The notes under the pieces: model-generated
Databases searched by the model: none
Seen by the model: the letters and a program-made list of their open reading frames with translations, nothing else
What the model was told of the DNA's origin: nothing
NCBI GenBank assembly: GCA_021784715.1
Contig: JAJYHP010000177.1
Coordinates: 1 to 17,591, forward strand
Direction: 5' to 3'
DNA from: a bacterium
Lineage (GTDB): Bacteria > Eremiobacterota > Eremiobacteria > Baltobacterales > Baltobacteraceae
Length of the DNA stretch: 17,591 nt
Translations under genes and position numbers: made by a program
Shown here: in pieces, positions 15,267 through 17,591 of the stretch
Position numbering within the stretch: the stretch's first letter is position 1
How the letters are laid out: each line of letters begins with the position of its first letter

Positions 15267-15676
15267 GCGGGAGGAAGCCCAGACCGACTCGGCCATGGCT
15301 GAAGTACGGAAGGCATCGAATTGTTCGCGGCGCTCTGCTCGCCTTGGCCGGCATCGCCGCAGCAGCGGCCGTAATATCAACTGTCGCAAGATTCGGGAAC
15401 GCTTCGAACGACGGCGCAATCTTGAGTCGTCAACCTGGGGTCTCGACCGCTCCGAAAATCCTGACGACTCGAGATGTCATCCACCGGATGTGGAAGGCCC
15501 ATGCTATCACGGTCACGGCCTACGTCCGGGCTCCTGGCGGCGGCGCGACCACTGCGCTCATTAAAGCTGCGCGGCACGCACATGTCAACGTCGAGCTCGC
15601 ATCGAATGCCTTCGGCTTCGCCCACAACCTCAACGTCGCAGGTTTCCAGCCCAGTGGCCAACGTAGGCCAACGTGA
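15263..15676 (+). CDS. Membrane-anchored protein resembling the first half of a phospholipase-D-like domain, probably truncated (fourth gene of cassette)
   Basis: The product has 137 residues: a basic N-terminus, one hydrophobic segment (~23-42, GALLALAGIAAAAAVIST) and a soluble part. ITVTAYVRAPGGGATTALIK followed by AARHAHVNVELASNAFG resembles the strand-helix-strand that precedes the HxKxxxxD motif in PLD-superfamily proteins (xxxAYxxxxxxxxxALxxAAxxGVxVxV). No HxKxxxxD motif follows. The protein ends soon after, in low-complexity sequence over the tandem repeat 15656-15675. It therefore looks cut short, perhaps when the adjacent toxin-antitoxin pair arrived. The ATG overlaps the previous stop (ATGA), with GGAG four bases upstream. 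The PLD link is tentative. Confidence 0.55.
   Translation: MSGRKPRPTRPWLKYGRHRIVRGALLALAGIAAAAAVISTVARFGNASNDGAILSRQPGVSTAPKILTTRDVIHRMWKAHAITVTAYVRAPGGGATTALIKAARHAHVNVELASNAFGFAHNLNVAGFQPSGQRRPT
15656..15675. repeat. Tandem duplication of a 10-base unit at the end of the PLD-like gene
   Basis: GGCCAACGTA (15656-15665) is followed directly by GGCCAACGTG (15666-15675), and the TGA stop overlaps the second copy (15674-15676). It marks the place where the PLD-like frame ends early. Confidence 0.7.
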
Positions 15677-15716
15677 AATATAAGGGGTCAAGGTAACGAC
15701 TCGCCGGGAGGGCTCA

Positions 15717-15752
15717 TTGCGTTTATCGCAAAAATGCGATATCATCGACGGC
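15717..15752 (+). promoter_or_regulatory. Toxin-antitoxin promoter with inverted-repeat operator, leaderless placement
   Basis: TTGCGT (15717-15722), a 17-base spacer and TATCAT (15740-15745) precede GTG 15753 by seven bases, so RNA should begin at or beside the start codon. The spacer contains TATCGCA-AAAA-TGCGATA (15724-15741), a perfect seven-base inverted repeat that overlaps the -10. This is where an antitoxin with a helix-turn-helix would bind to repress its own operon. Confidence 0.7.
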
Positions 15753-16118
15753 GTGGATGTACCCAAAGTCTTGAAGGGCGTCAGGTGGATTGCTTCTGCA
15801 AAAGACGACTTGAGTGCGATGCCGCAAGATATCAAGGACGACATTGGGTTTGCCCTTGAGCGCGTTCAAGCGGGAAAGACGCCAACGAATTCGGAGCCAA
15901 TGAAGGGCAAACTGAGGGACGTGCGCGAGATATGGGCCGACGACGAAGGCGGCACGTATCGGGCGATGTACACGACGGAAATTGGCGACGTGGTCTACGT
16001 ACTCGACGCGTTCCAGAAGAAATCGAAAAGCGGCATCGCGACGCCACAACGGCACCTCGACCGCATCGAGCAGCGATTGAAACTCGCACGGGAGCACTAT
16101 GAAAAAACGAAACGATGA
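15753..16118 (+). CDS. RelE/HigB-superfamily toxin, phage Gp49-like type
   Basis: From GTG 15753 the product has 121 residues. KVLKGVRWIASAKDDLSAMP, the GKLRDVREIW block, the GTYRAMYT strand and VVYVLDAFQKKSKSG followed by a helical C-terminus are the order of motifs in Gp49-like (PF05973-type) toxins, ribosome-associated mRNA-cleaving relatives of RelE. The Arg in YRAMYT and the Lys cluster in QKKSKS are likely active or RNA-binding residues. TTG 15717 would extend the protein, but it forms the -35 of the promoter, which favours GTG 15753. The toxin comes first and overlaps the antitoxin by 20 bases, an order common in HigBA-like pairs. Confidence 0.85.
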   Translation: MDVPKVLKGVRWIASAKDDLSAMPQDIKDDIGFALERVQAGKTPTNSEPMKGKLRDVREIWADDEGGTYRAMYTTEIGDVVYVLDAFQKKSKSGIATPQRHLDRIEQRLKLAREHYEKTKR

Positions 16119-16428
16119 ATTCGTGGTCGAGAGCAGTGGAAATATCTATGCTGACCTCGATCTTCCCAACGCCGAGGAGCGCAAGGCCAAGGCCCGTCTC
16201 ATGCACATGATCGCGGACGAAATTGAGCGCCGGGGTCTCAGTCAAAATGAGGCAGCCGAGCGCGTCGGCGTGGTGCAATCTGATATCTCTAACATCACTC
16301 GCGGACGAGGACGGACTTACTCGATGGAGCGACTATTCGAGGTCTTGCATGCCTTGGGTGGCGGCGTCACGATCATCGCAGAAGTCGGTTCGATCAAAGA
16401 ACGCATTCCGGTCTTCACTGCCACCTGA
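16099..16428 (+). CDS. HTH_37-type XRE antitoxin paired with the Gp49-like toxin
   Basis: The 109-residue protein carries the family opening SSGNIYADLDLPNAEERKAK (residues 12-31), then an XRE helix-turn-helix at about 46-69 (LSQNEAAERVGVVQSDISN followed by RGR), then the helix SMERLFEVLHALGGGVTII. This arrangement is characteristic of antitoxins that neutralise Gp49/RelE-like toxins and bind operators upstream of the pair. GGGAG four to five bases before the ATG is a usable ribosome site inside the toxin gene. The likely operator is the inverted repeat at 15724-15741. Confidence 0.88.
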   Translation: MKKRNDEFVVESSGNIYADLDLPNAEERKAKARLMHMIADEIERRGLSQNEAAERVGVVQSDISNITRGRGRTYSMERLFEVLHALGGGVTIIAEVGSIKERIPVFTAT

Positions 16429-16440
16429 GTAGCCGCTGCA

Positions 16441-16582
16441 AAGTCATCCCGAGAAGCCGCTGGGAGCTTGTCACGCCGAGCGTCGTCGAGGCGCGCTTCC
16501 TGCTACGCTGCCGAACCTGTCCTGAGCGAGCCCTTCGACTCACGTCGTTCGCTCAGGGCGGGCTCCGCAGGTCGAAGGGGCA
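16441..16582. repeat. Intergenic palindromic repeat cluster
   Basis: GTCATCCCGAG (16443-16453) and GTCACGCCGAG (16470-16480) are direct copies of the motif found after hemL. They are followed by nested inverted repeats: CCTGAGCGA (16521-16529) with TCGCTCAGG (16549-16557), and CCCTTCGA (16531-16538) with TCGAAGGG (16572-16579). The sequence resembles dispersed palindromic elements common between genes of GC-rich bacteria. No gene is visible from 16429 to 16672. Confidence 0.65.
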
Positions 16583-16634
16583 GCTGCTCGGGATGTCAGA
16601 GCGGAGTCTCGGAAAGCGCTGAACCTGAAGGAAT

Positions 16635-16666
16635 AAAGAAAAAGCCCGCCTCGATAAAAAGCCCGC
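16635..16666. repeat. Direct repeat of AAAAAGCCCGC before the glycine-rich gene
   Basis: AAAAAGCCCGC occurs at 16639-16649 and 16656-16666. The 14 bases at 16635-16648 (AAAGAAAAAGCCCG) are the reverse complement of 12465-12478. Both look like halves of terminators reading on the minus strand, but I cannot pair them into a full hairpin. Confidence 0.5.
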
Positions 16667-16672
16667 ATCGCT

Positions 16673-17234
16673 ATGAACGACGCAGGTGGGGTCGGTTTTA
16701 GCGACGTCGCGGCGAGTGGTAGCCCGGGTTCCTCGACGAGCACGCCCGCGACCCCGGCAATCGCCGGGTATGGTGGCGGCGGCGGGGGTGGTGGTGATTT
16801 CACCGTGACGAGTGCAATCCTCGACGGCGGGAATGGCGGCGCAGGGGGCTTCGGCGGCGGTGGTGGCGGTTCGGGTGATGCCATCGGTAGCGTCGGCGGA
16901 GCCGGGGGTGCGGGAGGCGGCGGTGGAAGCGGCTACAGTGGCACGGGAGGCAGCGGTGGAGCGCTGGCGACGATCGCCCGGCGGAAACGGCGACACCTCC
17001 AACTATGGTGGCGGCGGAGCCGCGGCCGGCCCGGCGATCTTCATCCACGCCGGTAGCCTCACGACGCTCGGGAGCGGCGCGAGCGGATCCGCCGCGACCG
17101 GTGGCGCCGCAGGCGGCGGTGCCGCTACGGCCGGTGGAAGCGATGCCACGCCGGTCTTCAACTACGCGGGCACCGTCAACGGATCGAGCGCGACCGGGCC
17201 GGTTGCTAGCGCCTTAGGCGCCTCGCCTCCGTAA
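16673..17234 (+). pseudogene. Glycine-rich low-complexity protein, broken by a single-base frameshift
   Basis: From ATG 16673 a frame rich in Gly, Ala and Ser (GYGGGGGGGGDF, GGNGGAGGFGGGGGGSG) runs well until about 16975, where it turns into an Arg/Trp-rich shadow. The glycine-rich message continues in another frame from there (GGNGDTSNYGGGGAAAGPAI and IFIHAGSLTTLGSGASG) to TAA 17232-17234. Ignoring one C in the CCC at 16977-16979 restores one smooth frame of 186 residues. The break is a real frameshift or a sequencing error. No signal peptide is present and the usual N-terminal part is missing, so this may be the tail of a larger surface or structural protein cut at the edge of the accessory segment. 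Function unknown. Confidence 0.6.
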
Positions 17235-17281
17235 AACGCGTTCCGCCCTTCGGCGAAGCGCATCGATCTGCGAACGAGGGG

Positions 17282-17591
17282 TCAGCGGCGGACGGGGGTC
17301 GGGAAGACCCCGACGCTGCGGAGGCCGTCGGCATCGACGCTGCGGACGGCGAAGAGATCGTCGTCGTAGCTGATGGGAAGCGTCACGGTGGTGACGTCAC
17401 CGACCGCGCGCACGTGCTGCCAGGTCGCTGCGTCGGTTTTGCGCCAGAGCACTTCGTAGCCGGTTGCATCGGCGGCGCGGCGCCACCGCAGCGTCGTCGT
17501 GTAGCCGAGATGCGCGAGCACGATATGTACGTGCGTCGGCGCGGCAGGGCCGAGCGCGAGGGTCGCAAGCGCCGCGACGTTGGCGCGCGTC
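17282..17591 (-). CDS. C-terminal end of a probable M28-type peptidase (cut by window end)
   Basis: The minus-strand frame is open from the window edge (first full codon at 17590) to TGA at 17284-17282, about 102 residues. RANVAALATLALGPAAPTHV is followed by a fibronectin-like strand domain (TTLRWRRAADATGYEVLWRK, then LPISYDDDLFAVRSVDADGL). I associate this tail with secreted M28/M20 zinc aminopeptidases, where the last catalytic helix is followed by such a domain. No catalytic residues lie in the visible part, so the name is provisional. It is convergent with the glycine-rich gene and probably belongs to the backbone again. Confidence 0.55.
   Translation of the reverse strand, partial: TRANVAALATLALGPAAPTHVHIVLAHLGYTTTLRWRRAADATGYEVLWRKTDAATWQHVRAVGDVTTVTLPISYDDDLFAVRSVDADGLRSVGVFPTPVRR

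Noticed and set aside
15717..15752. TTG start that would lengthen the toxin by 12 residues
   Set aside because: These bases form the -35, operator and -10 of the promoter; the protein family begins near GTG 15753.
1..17591. CRISPR array or rRNA genes
   Set aside because: No regularly spaced identical repeats of 20-40 bases and no rRNA-like conserved stretches were seen on either strand.

Overview
This is a GC-rich bacterial window with a dense housekeeping backbone (1 to ~10,570), a ~6 kb accessory segment (~10,600 to ~16,660) and a short return to other sequence (16,673 to 17,591). I cannot name the organism. Codon bias, gene types and apparently leaderless promoters suggest a poorly sampled GC-rich lineage (Eremiobacterota-like is a guess, not a result).

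Backbone. The window opens in the C-terminal end of an OPT-family transporter, whose stop overlaps the start of a SemiSWEET sugar transporter. Convergent to these is msrA-msrB (methionine sulfoxide repair), where a 4-base stop/start overlap couples a cytoplasmic-looking MsrA to an MsrB with a signal peptide. A minus-strand operon manA-lysA-dacB (class I phosphomannose isomerase, diaminopimelate decarboxylase, PBP4-type D,D-carboxypeptidase) serves envelope and lysine metabolism. Divergent from manA is one long ORF that fuses FolK (HPPK) to a type IB GTP cyclohydrolase (FolE2/MptA), two folate-pathway enzymes on one chain. Its stop codon shares CTAG with the stop of a convergent Ste24-type M48 protease, co-transcribed after a DUF1858-Mrp P-loop ATPase. 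Divergent from that ATPase is a HemL-like glutamate-1-semialdehyde aminomutase.

Accessory segment. After hemL come short direct repeats and a broken 5' piece of an IS110-family transposase. Next is a minus-strand gene for an XRE-like helix-turn-helix regulator with an unrecognised C-terminal half, driven by a near-perfect TTGACA-17-GATAAT promoter placed so that the mRNA would be leaderless. Divergent from it, after ~500 bp without a convincing gene, is a compact plus-strand cassette of four genes (stop/start gaps of 2, 2 and -4 bases): a tail-anchored small protein, a 99-aa soluble protein, a 593-aa single-pass membrane protein with a triplicated cysteine-paired C-terminal repeat, and a short membrane-anchored protein resembling the first half of a phospholipase-D domain. 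I do not recognise the first three. A toxin-antitoxin pair follows (Gp49/RelE-like toxin, HTH_37 antitoxin), with its own promoter and an inverted-repeat operator.

Right end. Dispersed palindromic repeats lead into a glycine-rich reading frame broken by one extra base, then the C-terminal end of a minus-strand protein that looks like an M28-type peptidase. A 14-base sequence occurs identically on both sides of the accessory segment, so it may mark an insertion, although the same motif also looks like a dispersed repeat.

The best candidate for something undescribed is the regulator plus four-gene membrane cassette at 11,001-15,676. The best-supported oddities are the FolK-FolE2 fusion and three independent promoter placements (msrA, the HTH regulator, the toxin) that all predict leaderless mRNAs.
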